Positions 18,713 to 27,105 of a stretch of DNA of 64,000 bases are shown piece after piece. Below the pieces are notes generated by a model, which ran no database searches, had not been told where the DNA came from, and saw nothing but the letters and a program-made list of their open reading frames with translations. Position 1 is the stretch's first letter; every line of letters begins with the position of its first letter. The stretch lies in the NCBI RefSeq assembly GCF_900091515.1, contig NZ_LT607410.1:1488001-1552000 (forward strand), written 5' to 3'. The translations under genes and the position numbers were made by a program. The DNA is from Micromonospora purpureochromogenes. Its GTDB lineage: Bacteria; Actinomycetota; Actinomycetes; Mycobacteriales; Micromonosporaceae.

Positions 18713-19756
18713 TTGTCCGACATTCTCGTGTCCGAGCAGACCGCGCCCGGCGCCGACGGATCCGGCCGCCCCTCGGGCCGGCTGCTCGAGGTCGACGACC
18801 TGCGGGTGGAGTTCCGCACCCGGGACGGCGTCGCCAAGGTCATCAACGGAGTCACGTACCACGTCGACGCGGGGGAGACCCTCGCCGTGCTCGGCGAGTC
18901 CGGCTCCGGTAAGAGCGTCACCGCGCAGACCATCATGGGCATCCTGGACATGCCGCCGGGGTACGTGTCCGGTGGTCAGGTCCGCTTCCACGGCAAGGAC
19001 ATGCTCCGGATGTCCGCCGAGGAGCGCCGCCGCATCCGCGGCGAGGGCATCGCGATGATCTTCCAGGACTCGCTCTCCGCGCTGAACCCCGTCTTCACCG
19101 TCGGGTTCCAGATCGCCGAGCAGTTCCGCATCCGTCGCGGCATGAGCCGCGCGGACGCCAAGAAGCGCGCGATCGAGATGCTCGACCAGGTCAAGATCCC
19201 GAACGCCAAGGGCCGGTTCAGCAACTACCCGCACCAGTTCTCCGGCGGTATGCGGCAGCGCGCGATGATCGCGATGTCGCTGGCGCTCGACCCGGAGGTG
19301 CTGATCGCCGACGAGCCGACCACCGCGCTGGACGTGACCGTGCAGGCCCAGATCATGGACCTGCTCGGCGAGCTCCAGCGGGAGCGGCGGATGGGCATGA
19401 TCCTGATCACCCACGACCTCGGCGTGGTCGCCGACGTCGCGGACCGGATCGCGGTCATGTACGCCGGCCGGATCGTCGAGGAAGCCGACGTGTACGACCT
19501 GTACGCGAAGCCGGGACACCCGTACACCCTCGGCCTGCTTGACTCGATCCCCCGACTGGACGAGAAGGGCCAGCAGCTCCGCACGATCAAGGGGCTCCCG
19601 CCGAACCTGATGAACATCCCGCCGGGCTGCCCGTTCAACCCGCGCTGCCCGATGGCGCAGCCGGTGTGCCGCGAGAAGCTCCCCCCGTTGCTGCAGATCG
19701 GCGCCGGTCGGGCCAGCGCCTGCCACTTCGCCGAGGAGCTGGTGAACCGTGTCTGA
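18713..19756 (+). CDS. Peptide ABC transporter ATPase, DppD type
   Basis: A 347-residue nucleotide-binding subunit starting at TTG after GGGGAGA. Walker A is GESGSGKSV, the signature FSGGMRQR, and Walker [13 protein letters not shown]. The C-terminal oligopeptide-transporter extension has clustered cysteines (GCPFNPRCPMAQPVC and a later ACHF) that may bind a metal or Fe-S cluster. It heterodimerises with the next ATPase, whose start overlaps its stop by 8 nt. Confidence 0.94.
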   Translation: MSDILVSEQTAPGADGSGRPSGRLLEVDDLRVEFRTRDGVAKVINGVTYHVDAGETLAVLGESGSGKSVTAQTIMGILDMPPGYVSGGQVRFHGKDMLRMSAEERRRIRGEGIAMIFQDSLSALNPVFTVGFQIAEQFRIRRGMSRADAKKRAIEMLDQVKIPNAKGRFSNYPHQFSGGMRQRAMIAMSLALDPEVLIADEPTTALDVTVQAQIMDLLGELQRERRMGMILITHDLGVVADVADRIAVMYAGRIVEEADVYDLYAKPGHPYTLGLLDSIPRLDEKGQQLRTIKGLPPNLMNIPPGCPFNPRCPMAQPVCREKLPPLLQIGAGRASACHFAEELVNRV

Positions 19757-20762
19757 GAACATCCTCGAGGTACGCGACCTGGTCAAGCACTACCCCGTCA
19801 CCCGCGGTGTGGTGTTCAAGAAGACCGTCGGTCACGTCAAGGCCGTCGACGGCGTCTCCTTCGACCTGCGGGCCGGTGAGACCCTGGGCGTGGTCGGCGA
19901 GTCCGGCTGCGGCAAGTCGACGCTGAGCCGGGTGCTGATGAACCTGGAGAAGCCGACCGCCGGCCACGTGCTCTACAAGGGCCAGGACATCTCCAAGCTG
20001 TCCGGCGGCGCGCTGCGTCGGCTGCGCCGGCAGATCCAGCTGGTCATGCAGGACCCGTACACCTCGCTGAACCCGCGGATGACGGTCGGCGACCTGATCG
20101 GCGAGCCGTTCGAGATCCACCCGGAGGTGGCGCCGAAGGGCAGCCGCCGGGACAAGGTCAAGGAACTGCTCGACCTGGTCGGCCTCAACCCGGAGCACAT
20201 CAACCGGTACCCGCACCAGTTCTCCGGCGGTCAGCGTCAGCGCATCGGCATCGCCCGGGCACTCGCCCTGCGGCCCGAGATCATCATCTGTGACGAGCCC
20301 GTCTCGGCCCTGGACGTCTCGATCCAGGCGCAGGTGATGAACCTGCTGGAGAAGCTCCAGAACGAACTCGGCCTGTCGTACGTGTTCATCGCGCACGACC
20401 TGTCGGTGGTGCGTCACCTCTCCGACCGGGTCGCGGTGATGTACCTCGGCAAGATCGTGGAGATCGGCACCGAGGACCAGATCTACGAGGGGCCGACCCA
20501 CCCGTACACCCAGGCGCTGCTGTCGGCGGTGCCGGTGCCGGACCCGACGCTGCGGGACAACAAGGCGATCATCCGGCTCACCGGTGACGTCCCCTCGCCG
20601 ATCAGCCCGCCCTCGGGCTGCCGGTTCCGCACCCGGTGCTGGAAGGCGCAGGACGTCTGCGCCGAGCAGCAGCCGCTGCTGCAGATCCGACAGGGCTCGG
20701 GCCACCCGAGCGCCTGCCACTTCGCCGAGAAGCGGGAGATCGTCGCCACGCACGAGGTGTGA
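19749..20762 (+). CDS. Peptide ABC transporter ATPase, DppF type
   Basis: A 337-residue partner ATPase. Walker A is GESGCGKST, the signature [12 protein letters not shown], and Walker [13 protein letters not shown]. The C-terminal extension again has spaced cysteines ([16 protein letters not shown]). The GTG start lies inside the end of the DppD-type gene, so translation is coupled. It is the last gene of the five-gene importer operon and is followed by a strong terminator. Confidence 0.94.
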   Translation: MSENILEVRDLVKHYPVTRGVVFKKTVGHVKAVDGVSFDLRAGETLGVVGESGCGKSTLSRVLMNLEKPTAGHVLYKGQDISKLSGGALRRLRRQIQLVMQDPYTSLNPRMTVGDLIGEPFEIHPEVAPKGSRRDKVKELLDLVGLNPEHINRYPHQFSGGQRQRIGIARALALRPEIIICDEPVSALDVSIQAQVMNLLEKLQNELGLSYVFIAHDLSVVRHLSDRVAVMYLGKIVEIGTEDQIYEGPTHPYTQALLSAVPVPDPTLRDNKAIIRLTGDVPSPISPPSGCRFRTRCWKAQDVCAEQQPLLQIRQGSGHPSACHFAEKREIVATHEV

Positions 20763-20770
20763 GACGATCC

Positions 20771-20811
20771 GAACCGCCTGCCGGCGTCCGCGTGACGCCG
20801 GCAGGCGGTTC
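20771..20811 (+). terminator. Terminator of the first peptide-transport operon
   Basis: A perfect 17-bp stem (20771-20787 with 20795-20811) with a 7-nt loop begins 8 nt after the stop. Arms are GAACCGCCTG... and ...CAGGCGGTTC. Confidence 0.85.
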
Positions 20812-20950
20812 GTCGTATCCGGGCTCGACCGCCGCCGGGCCGGGCGCCCGCGAACGGCCCGGGCCGTGCTGTCGGTCAGGGCCGCCAGGGGGTACGCCGC
20901 ACGACGGCGGGCCGGGCGTCCCGCCCGGCTCCCCGGGCCGGCGGCACCCG

Positions 20951-21292
20951 TCACAGCGGTCCGCGGCCGGCGCGGAGCAGCAGCAGGGCCAACTGGGTGC
21001 CGTCGGCGCCGAGCGCCCGCCGGAACCGCTCCAGGATCTCCCGCTCCCGGGACAGCACCAGCCGGGTGCCGCCGGAGGCCATCCGGGTGGCGCCGACCTG
21101 CTGGGAGAGCTCCGCCCGCTCCTGCCACAGCCCGATCAGCGTCCGGTCGATCTCGTCGATGCGCTCCCGGATGGCCGCGATCCGGGCCGCCGCCGCGGGC
21201 TCGTCGGTGCCGAACCCGGGGGCCGCGTTCCGGCCGTCGCCCGCCCGGGAGCGTGCCGTGTTGCCGCTCTGTTCCGCCACGTCTGTCATCAT
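20951..21292 (-). CDS. Chorismate mutase, AroQ type
   Basis: A 113-residue all-helical mutase converting chorismate to prephenate, the branch point to Phe and Tyr. After a roughly 30-residue variable N-terminus comes the AroQ core: RIAAIRERIDEIDRTLIGLW, QERAELSQQVGATRM and LSREREILERFRRALG, supplying the Arg and Glu residues of the active site. It ends LALLLLRAGRGPL. There are two adjacent ATGs (21292 and 21289) behind a GAGAGG site. Upstream on the same strand lie an attenuator and a Phe/Tyr-rich leader peptide, so expression probably responds to the charging of these two tRNAs. Confidence 0.9.
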   Translation of the reverse strand: MMTDVAEQSGNTARSRAGDGRNAAPGFGTDEPAAAARIAAIRERIDEIDRTLIGLWQERAELSQQVGATRMASGGTRLVLSREREILERFRRALGADGTQLALLLLRAGRGPL

Positions 21293-21340
21293 CGGTCGTA
21301 CCTCTCTGACGTCGTGCCCGGTGTCGGGAACCCGGAACGC

Positions 21341-21375
21341 GAAAAGCCCCGGACTCCAGGAGCCCGGGGCTTTTC
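21341..21375 (-). terminator. Attenuator terminator of chorismate mutase
   Basis: On the minus strand GAAAAGCCCCGG pairs exactly with CCGGGGCTTTTC, and inner GCT/AGT pairs extend the stem. It lies 48 nt before the mutase start and 15 nt after the leader-peptide stop. Its 3' arm contains GGAGTCCGG (21349-21357), identical to a segment of the leader ORF (21410-21418). Both copies can pair with CCGGGCTCC at 21359-21367, giving mutually exclusive terminator and antiterminator forms. Confidence 0.8.
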
Positions 21376-21389
21376 GTAGGTCTGGTTGA

Positions 21390-21455
21390 TCAGGCGCGAC
21401 CCACGGCTGCCGGACTCCCGGTGCCGTAGTAAAAGTAGAAGCGCTGACCGAACAC
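21390..21455 (-). CDS. Phe/Tyr leader peptide of chorismate mutase
   Basis: A 21-codon ORF encoding (V/M)FGQRFYFYYGTGSPAAVGRA. Five consecutive codons (21440-21426) read Phe-Tyr-Phe-Tyr-Tyr, the end products of the pathway fed by chorismate mutase. The GTG start sits 7 nt after a CATACT -10 box, so the message may be leaderless; no Shine-Dalgarno is present. A ribosome stalled on the FYFYY codons leaves the antiterminator segment (21410-21418) free, whereas one reaching the TGA at 21390-21392 covers it. The peptide itself probably has no function beyond this. Whether it is translated is inferred. Confidence 0.75.
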   Translation of the reverse strand: MFGQRFYFYYGTGSPAAVGRA

Positions 21456-21462
21456 GGAATCG

Positions 21463-21492
21463 AGTATGCCGACCGCGGGTACGGCGGCGCAA
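21463..21492 (-). promoter_or_regulatory. Promoter of the chorismate mutase leader
   Basis: Minus-strand TTGCGC (21487-21492) and CATACT (21463-21468) are separated by 18 nt. The predicted start of transcription coincides with or is close to the leader GTG at 21455. Confidence 0.55.
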
Positions 21493-21515
21493 GGATTCCG
21501 CCAACAGTTGGGAAG

Positions 21516-21547
21516 GTCGCCCGGCCCCGACGCCGGGGCCGGGCGAC
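21516..21547 (-). terminator. Terminator of the 5'-nucleotidase gene
   Basis: A perfect 13-bp stem (21516-21528 with 21535-21547, arms GTCGCCCGG and CCGGGCGAC) with a 6-nt loop lies just beyond the nucleotidase stop. It separates that gene from the leader promoter. Confidence 0.8.
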
Positions 21548-21553
21548 GTCCGC

Positions 21554-23407
21554 TCAGCCCAGCCGGGTGATCCGGTCGGCCGGGCCCGGGGCCACCGACG
21601 CGCCCGCGGCCAGGTGGGCCACCAGCGCGTCCACGTCGAAGCCGGCGGCGGTGGTGCGGCCGGTGCCCGCCGTCAGCGCGGTGAACCCGTCGCCGCCGTT
21701 GGCGAGGAAGTCGTTGGTGGTGACCCGGTAGCTGGTCGCAGGGTCGACCGGCACGCCGTTCAGCGCGAGCGCGCTGACCCGCGAGCCGGCCGGGGCGGTG
21801 CTGTCGTAGGAGTAGGTGAGCCCGGCGGAGACCTGGAGGATCCGCTGGGTGGTCTGCCCCTGGTAGCCGACGAACTGCTGCTCCAGCACGCTCCTGAGCT
21901 GCGCGCCGGTCAGCGTCTGGGTGACCACCAGGTTGTTGAACGGTTGGACGGTGAACGCCTCGCCGTAGGTCACCTCGCCCGGCGCCTCGCCGCCGGCCGA
22001 CGCCGCGTACGACAGGGAGGCCCGGACGCCGCCCGGGTTCATCAGCGCCAGCTGCGCCCCGTCGCCCTTCGTGTACGCGAGCTGCGCGTCGGCGATCACG
22101 TCACCGAGCGGGCTCTCGCCGTTGGGCCTGGCGTCCCGGACGATGTCCGCGCTGATCCTGCCGACCACCCGGTTGGCGATCGGGGCGACCGCCGCCCGGT
22201 ACTTGTCGGCCAGCGCCTTGGCACCCGCGTCGACCAGCTCGGGGTTGCGGACGTAGACGCCGGGGGCGCTCTGCTGCCAGCTGCCGTCCGGGTTGCGGAC
22301 GCCGTTCTCCACCACCACGTTGCGGGCGGCGATGCCGGTGAACCGGCCGGTGCGCCGGTCCAGCGAGTAGTCGATGTCGGTGATCAGCTGCCCGTTGCTG
22401 CCGGCGCTGGTGACCACGCTCTGCGCGCCGGAGGAGTTCGGCAGCGCGCAGGAGTAGAAGCGGTGGGTGTGCCCGGAGACCACCAGGCCGAACTCCGGCC
22501 GCAGGCCGCGGACGATGTCGACGATCGGGCCGGAGAAGTTGGCGCAGTCCGAGACGCCCGGGGTGGCCGGCGGTGCGGACTGGGCGCCGCCCTCGTGCAC
22601 CAGCAGCACCATCGCCCGGATGCCGAAGAGCTTGAGCAGCCCGCCCCACTTGTTGGCGGTCCGGACCTCGTCGGCGAACCGGACCGAGGCGATGCCGGCC
22701 GGGTTCACGATGCCCGGGGTGCCCTCCAGGGTCACGCCGACGAAGCCGACCGGCACGCCGTCGACGAACTTCACGTCCACCGGGGGCAGGATCGGCAGGC
22801 CGGTCTTCCGGTCGAGCGTGTTGGCGGCGAGGTAGGTGAACTTCGCGCCGGCGAAGCCGTCGGAGTCCCGGCAGCCGTCGACCGGGTGGCAACCGCCCTT
22901 GTTGATCCGGATCAGCTCGGCGACGCCCTCGTCGAACTCGTGGTTGCCGACCGAGCTGATCTCCAGCCCGACCTCGTCCATCAGCTCGATGGTCGGCTCG
23001 TCGTGGAAGGCCGCGCTGACCAGCGGGCTGGCGCCGATCAGGTCGCCGGCGCCGACGGTGGTGGTGCGCCGGCCCTCGGCCGCGGCGTCGGCGCGCAGCT
23101 TCTTCAGCCAGGTCGCCAGGTATTCGACGCCGCCGGCGGGGGTGCCGTTGACCGCGGCCCCGCTGCCGCCGGGCGGGTCGATGGCGCCGTGGAAGTCGTT
23201 GTAGCTCAGGAAGTTGCCCCTGACCTCGCCGCCGGTGGGCGTGGCGTAGGAGACGGCGACCGGAGCCAGGCCGGCCGTCGGGTCGGTGGCGGCCGGTTGC
23301 GGTCCGGGCCGTCCGGTGGTGGGCAGGCTGGCGACGACGGCCAGCGCGAGGGCCGGTGCGGCGAGGTGACGCAGCAGGGCCCGACCGCGCGAGCGCGGTG
23401 CAGTCAT
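21554..23407 (-). CDS. Secreted 5'-nucleotidase / metallophosphatase (UshA-like)
   Basis: A 617-residue exported enzyme. The signal peptide is about 1-38 (LRHLAAPALALAVVASLP). The N-terminal calcineurin-like metallophosphatase domain has the metal ligands in YNDFHGAIDP, GNHEFDEGV and GHTHRFYSC. The C-terminal 5_nucleotid_C domain has NPGGVRASL and ends with the substrate-loop type sequence TNDFLANGGDGF. It likely dephosphorylates extracellular nucleotides for salvage. There is no wall anchor at the C-terminus. It is a single-gene unit. Confidence 0.92.
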   Translation of the reverse strand: MTAPRSRGRALLRHLAAPALALAVVASLPTTGRPGPQPAATDPTAGLAPVAVSYATPTGGEVRGNFLSYNDFHGAIDPPGGSGAAVNGTPAGGVEYLATWLKKLRADAAAEGRRTTTVGAGDLIGASPLVSAAFHDEPTIELMDEVGLEISSVGNHEFDEGVAELIRINKGGCHPVDGCRDSDGFAGAKFTYLAANTLDRKTGLPILPPVDVKFVDGVPVGFVGVTLEGTPGIVNPAGIASVRFADEVRTANKWGGLLKLFGIRAMVLLVHEGGAQSAPPATPGVSDCANFSGPIVDIVRGLRPEFGLVVSGHTHRFYSCALPNSSGAQSVVTSAGSNGQLITDIDYSLDRRTGRFTGIAARNVVVENGVRNPDGSWQQSAPGVYVRNPELVDAGAKALADKYRAAVAPIANRVVGRISADIVRDARPNGESPLGDVIADAQLAYTKGDGAQLALMNPGGVRASLSYAASAGGEAPGEVTYGEAFTVQPFNNLVVTQTLTGAQLRSVLEQQFVGYQGQTTQRILQVSAGLTYSYDSTAPAGSRVSALALNGVPVDPATSYRVTTNDFLANGGDGFTALTAGTGRTTAAGFDVDALVAHLAAGASVAPGPADRITRLG

Positions 23408-23592
23408 GGTTGTTCTCCCAAGTCGGATGCGGGGGAGCAGTCGGGGATTTCACCGTCATCGTTGCGCCTCGGGGACGAAGGCGCCAGAGGCGACACCGTG
23501 ACAGGTTCGTCTCACCGCGCCGACCGCCCGTCGGCGCGGTGACCACGCTCGCCCCGGGGCGTGCGCGGGCGGGAAGTGTCCGGCCGGCGGCA

Positions 23593-23598
23593 TAGACT
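23593..23598 (+). promoter_or_regulatory. -10 box of pcrA
   Basis: TAGACT lies 9 nt before the ATG at 23608, with no Shine-Dalgarno between. A leaderless or near-leaderless message is likely. Confidence 0.4.
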
Positions 23599-23607
23599 CG
23601 CCGTGCG

Positions 23608-26013
23608 ATGCATCCTCTCTTCGACATCCCCGCGTCCCCGCCCGCGCCCGAGCCGGCCCGCCCGCCGGCGCGCCGGCCCGGGTCCTCCGCCGCGCACCTC
23701 GACCCGCAGGCCCTGGTCGAGGGGCTCAACGGCCCCCAGCGGGACGCGGTGACCCACGCCGGCTCGCCGCTGCTGATCGTGGCCGGCGCCGGCTCCGGCA
23801 AGACCCGGGTGCTCACCCACCGGATCGCGTACCTGCTCGCCGCGCGGGACGTGCACCCCGGCGAGATCATCGCGATCACCTTCACCAACAAGGCCGCCGG
23901 CGAGATGAAGGAGCGGGTGGCCCACCTGGTCGGCCCGCGGGCCCGGCTGATGTGGGTGTCGACGTTCCACTCCGCCTGCGTGCGGATCCTGCGCGCCGAG
24001 CACGAGCACGCCGGGCTCAAGTCCACCTTCTCGATCTACGACGCCGACGACTCGCGCCGGCTGATGCAGCTGGTCACCCGGGAGCTGGACCTCGACCCCA
24101 AGCGCTACCCGGCGCGCGGGCTGGCCGCCCAGGTCTCCAACCTGAAGAACGAGCTGGTCGACCCGGAGGCGTTCGCCGCCCGGGCCAAGGGCCCCAACGA
24201 GCGGGCGCTGGCCGAGGCGTACACGCTCTACCAGCGCCGGCTGCGCGAGGCCCACGCGCTGGACTTCGACGACCTGATCATGACGACGGTGCACCTGCTC
24301 CAGTCGCACCCGCACGTCGCCGAGAGCTACCGCCGCCGGTTCCGGCACGTCCTGGTCGACGAGTACCAGGACACCAACCACGCGCAGTACACGCTGATCA
24401 AGGAGCTGGTCTCCGGCACCGAGGGGATCGAGCCGGCCGAGCTCTGCGTGGTGGGCGACGCCGACCAGTCGATCTACGCGTTCCGGGGCGCGACCATCCG
24501 CAACATCCTGGAGTTCGAGCGGGACTTCACCGACACCCGGACGATCCTGCTGGAGCAGAACTACCGCTCCACCCAGACCATCCTCAACGCCGCCAACGCG
24601 GTGATCGACCGGAACACCTCCCGCAAGCCCAAGCGGCTGTGGAGCGACGCCGGGGCCGGCGAGCAGATCGTCGGCTATGTCGCCGACACCGAGCACGCCG
24701 AGGCGGACTGGGTGGGCCGGGAGGTCGACCGGCTGGTCGACGCCGGCGACATCCGCCCCGGCGACGTCGCCGTCTTCTACCGCACCAACGCCCAGTCCCG
24801 GGTCTTCGAAGAGGTGTTCATCCGGGCCGGCCTGCCGTACAAGGTGGTCGGCGGGGTGCGCTTCTACGAGCGCAAGGAGGTCCGCGACGCGCTGGCCTAC
24901 CTGCGCGCGGTGGTCAACGACGACGACACGGTCAGCCTGCGCCGGGTGCTCAACACCCCGCGCCGGGGCATCGGCGACCGCGCCGAGGCGTGCGTGGAGG
25001 CGCTCTCCAGCCGCGACCGGATCTCGTTCGGGGCCGCGCTGCGCCGGGCCCGGGAGGCGCCGGGCATCTCCACCCGCGCGGCCAACGGCATCGCCGACTT
25101 CGTCGCGCTGCTCGACGGCGCGCGGGAGCTTGCCGAGACCGGCACCCCGGAGGAGGTGCTGGAGGCGCTGCTGACCCGCTCGGGCTACCTCACCGAGCTG
25201 GAGGAGAGCCTCGACCCGCAGGACGCCGGCCGGGTGGACAACCTTCAGGAACTGGTCAGCGTCGCCCGGGAGTACACCGAGCGGATCGAGGCGCTGGGCG
25301 CCGAGGGCGAGCGGGCCACGGTGGCCGGGTTCCTGGAGCAGGTGGCGCTGGTCGCCGACGCCGACCAGATCCCCGCCGATGACCCGGACCACCAGGGCGT
25401 GGTCACCCTGATGACGCTGCACACGGCCAAGGGCCTGGAGTTCCCGGTGGTCTTCCTGACCGGCCTGGAGGACGGCGTCTTCCCACACCTGCGCTCGCTG
25501 GGCGACAGCCGGGAGCTGGAGGAGGAGCGCCGGCTGGCGTACGTGGGCATCACCCGGGCCCGGCAGCGGCTCTACCTCTCCCGGGCGGTCACCCGCTCGG
25601 CCTGGGGACAGCCGGCCTACAACCCGCCGTCGCGGTTCCTCGAGGAACTGCCGCCGGAGCTGGTCCGCTGGGAGCGCACCGAGGGGTCGTACACCTCGTG
25701 GGCCGGCGGGGGCGGCGGCGTCGGTGGCCGCGCGGACCGCGCGCCCGGCGCGCGCGGCGGCTTCGCCGGGGGTACGCCGAAGGCGGCGGAGCTGGCGAAG
25801 CGGCTCGGGGTGGACGGCAGTCGGCTGGCCACCGCCAGCGAGCTGCCGCAGGGGCCCAAGGTGGCGGCGGGGGACCGGGTCAACCACCAGCGCTACGGCC
25901 TCGGTCGGGTGCTTGCCGTGGAGGGGCACGGCCCGGGCGCCCGGGCGCAGATCGACTTCGGGGACCAGACGATGTGGCTGGTGCTGCGGCACGCCCCGAT
26001 CGACAAGCTGTGA
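23608..26013 (+). CDS. pcrA: ATP-dependent DNA helicase UvrD/PcrA
   Basis: A 801-residue superfamily 1A 3'-5' helicase acting in repair and in removal of proteins from DNA. Motifs in order: Q-motif region LNGPQRDAVTH, Walker A GAGSGKTRVLTHR, Ia ITFTNKAAGEMKER, II VDEYQDTNHAQY, III GDADQSIYAFRGA, IV EQNYRST, V TLMTLHTAKGLEFPVVF, VI YVGITRARQRLY. A Gly-rich linker leads to a C-terminal Tudor-like domain (GDRVNHQRYGLGRV), which in PcrA binds RNA polymerase. The N-terminus is extended by about 35 Pro/Ala-rich residues. Confidence 0.97.
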   Translation: MHPLFDIPASPPAPEPARPPARRPGSSAAHLDPQALVEGLNGPQRDAVTHAGSPLLIVAGAGSGKTRVLTHRIAYLLAARDVHPGEIIAITFTNKAAGEMKERVAHLVGPRARLMWVSTFHSACVRILRAEHEHAGLKSTFSIYDADDSRRLMQLVTRELDLDPKRYPARGLAAQVSNLKNELVDPEAFAARAKGPNERALAEAYTLYQRRLREAHALDFDDLIMTTVHLLQSHPHVAESYRRRFRHVLVDEYQDTNHAQYTLIKELVSGTEGIEPAELCVVGDADQSIYAFRGATIRNILEFERDFTDTRTILLEQNYRSTQTILNAANAVIDRNTSRKPKRLWSDAGAGEQIVGYVADTEHAEADWVGREVDRLVDAGDIRPGDVAVFYRTNAQSRVFEEVFIRAGLPYKVVGGVRFYERKEVRDALAYLRAVVNDDDTVSLRRVLNTPRRGIGDRAEACVEALSSRDRISFGAALRRAREAPGISTRAANGIADFVALLDGARELAETGTPEEVLEALLTRSGYLTELEESLDPQDAGRVDNLQELVSVAREYTERIEALGAEGERATVAGFLEQVALVADADQIPADDPDHQGVVTLMTLHTAKGLEFPVVFLTGLEDGVFPHLRSLGDSRELEEERRLAYVGITRARQRLYLSRAVTRSAWGQPAYNPPSRFLEELPPELVRWERTEGSYTSWAGGGGGVGGRADRAPGARGGFAGGTPKAAELAKRLGVDGSRLATASELPQGPKVAAGDRVNHQRYGLGRVLAVEGHGPGARAQIDFGDQTMWLVLRHAPIDKL

Positions 26014-26018
26014 ACGAC

Positions 26019-26053
26019 AGGGCCCGGCCCGGCGAACCGCCGGGCCGGGCCCT
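26019..26053. terminator. Bidirectional terminator after pcrA
   Basis: A perfect 16-bp stem (26019-26034 with 26038-26053, arms AGGGCCCGG and CCGGGCCCT) with a 3-nt loop lies between the convergent pcrA and M23 stops. Confidence 0.85.
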
Positions 26054-26071
26054 CACGTGTCCTCGACGGGC

Positions 26072-26845
26072 TCAGCAGGCCACGTCGATGCCCCGGGCGC
26101 GCAGGAACGGCGCCGGGTCGATCTGGTTCCACAGCTGACCCTGGTGCACCTCGAAGTGCAGGTGCGGGCCGGTCGAGTCGCCGGTCGAGCCCTCGTAGCC
26201 GATCACCTCGCCGGCGCTGACCTTGTCCCCGACGCCCACCTTGAGGCTGCTCTGGTGGGCGTAGTGGGTCAGGTAGCCGTTGCCGTGGTCGATGAAGACC
26301 GAGTTGCCGTACCCGTCGCCGGCGTCGCCCGCCTTGACCACGGTGCCCGCCGCGGCGGCGTGGATGGGGGTGCCGGCGGGCATCGCGAAGTCGATGCCGG
26401 CGTGCAGGGTGCCCCAGCGCTGCCCGTAGCAGGAGGTGATCTCCGCGCCGGCCATCGGGACGACCCAGGACGGCTTCGGCTTCGTCGTCTTCCGGACGGT
26501 CGGCTTCGGCTTCGGGGTGGCTTTCTTCGTCGGCGTGGCCGACGGGGTGGCGGTCGGGCCCGCGGTGGTCGGGCTGGCCGACGGGGTGGCCGGGGTCGCG
26601 GACTCGCGGTCGGAACGGTCGGCGCGGGCGGCGTCCTCGGCGCGGGACGCGGCGTCCAGCGAGACGGCGGTGGAGGCGGGGGCGTCGTCGCGGTCGAACG
26701 CGACGGTGGAGGCGCCGGCGAGGCCGAGGCCGACCAGCGCGACCGCGCCGACGACGAGAGCGCGCCCGCCGCTCCGCTTCCGCAGCCGGTGCCGGGCCGG
26801 GGCGGCCACGGTCTTCTCGTTCTGGGTAGGGGTGTCTTCCTGCAC
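26072..26845 (-). CDS. M23 family metallopeptidase (LytM-type endopeptidase)
   Basis: A 257-residue exported murein endopeptidase or amidase activator. The basic N-terminus and one TM segment (RALVVGAVALVGLGLAGAST) act as signal anchor. A Thr/Pro/Lys-rich linker follows, then the M23 domain: GTLHAGIDFAMPAGTPI holds HxxxD and GPHLHFEVHQ holds HxH, so the zinc ligands are intact. It probably remodels peptidoglycan. The GTG start has AAGG upstream. A second M23 gene lies directly upstream on the same strand, but a terminator between them implies separate transcripts. Confidence 0.92.
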   Translation of the reverse strand: MQEDTPTQNEKTVAAPARHRLRKRSGGRALVVGAVALVGLGLAGASTVAFDRDDAPASTAVSLDAASRAEDAARADRSDRESATPATPSASPTTAGPTATPSATPTKKATPKPKPTVRKTTKPKPSWVVPMAGAEITSCYGQRWGTLHAGIDFAMPAGTPIHAAAAGTVVKAGDAGDGYGNSVFIDHGNGYLTHYAHQSSLKVGVGDKVSAGEVIGYEGSTGDSTGPHLHFEVHQGQLWNQIDPAPFLRARGIDVAC

Positions 26846-27016
26846 GGCTGACCTTCACACTCAGGGGGCGGGACCTGCCCATCCTGGGTGTCGACCGGGC
26901 CCGCGGTGGGTACCGGTACCGCAGGGTCGCCGACGGCCGCCGGGGCAACTGTCCGCCATTGCGGCGGAATGACCGCCTCTGCCCCGAAACATGATCTTCG
27001 TTGGCGGTGGCCTCGC

Positions 27017-27034
27017 TCACAGTCCGCACTGTGA
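27017..27034. promoter_or_regulatory. Palindrome upstream of the first M23 gene
   Basis: TCACAGT and ACTGTGA form a perfect 7-bp inverted repeat with a CCGC spacer. It is in the 260-bp gap between the two M23 genes and may be a regulator site. No other gene-like sequence is in this gap. Confidence 0.35.
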
Positions 27035-27055
27035 CCCAGCAGACTTCCGGGCACG

Positions 27056-27086
27056 AAAAACCGCCCGGATGCGTGATCCGGGCGGT
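27056..27086 (-). terminator. Intrinsic terminator of the second M23 gene
   Basis: A perfect 11-bp stem (ACCGCCCGGAT/ATCCGGGCGGT, 27060-27070 with 27076-27086) is followed on the minus strand by TTTTT. This is a textbook rho-independent signal. Confidence 0.85.
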
Positions 27087-27105
27087 CATCGGGCGATACG
27101 GAGCG

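Noticed and set aside
21289..21504. 71-codon minus-strand ORF over the attenuator
   Set aside because: It is in a different frame from the FYFYY leader, crosses the terminator and the mutase start, and is Arg/Ser-rich with no domain.
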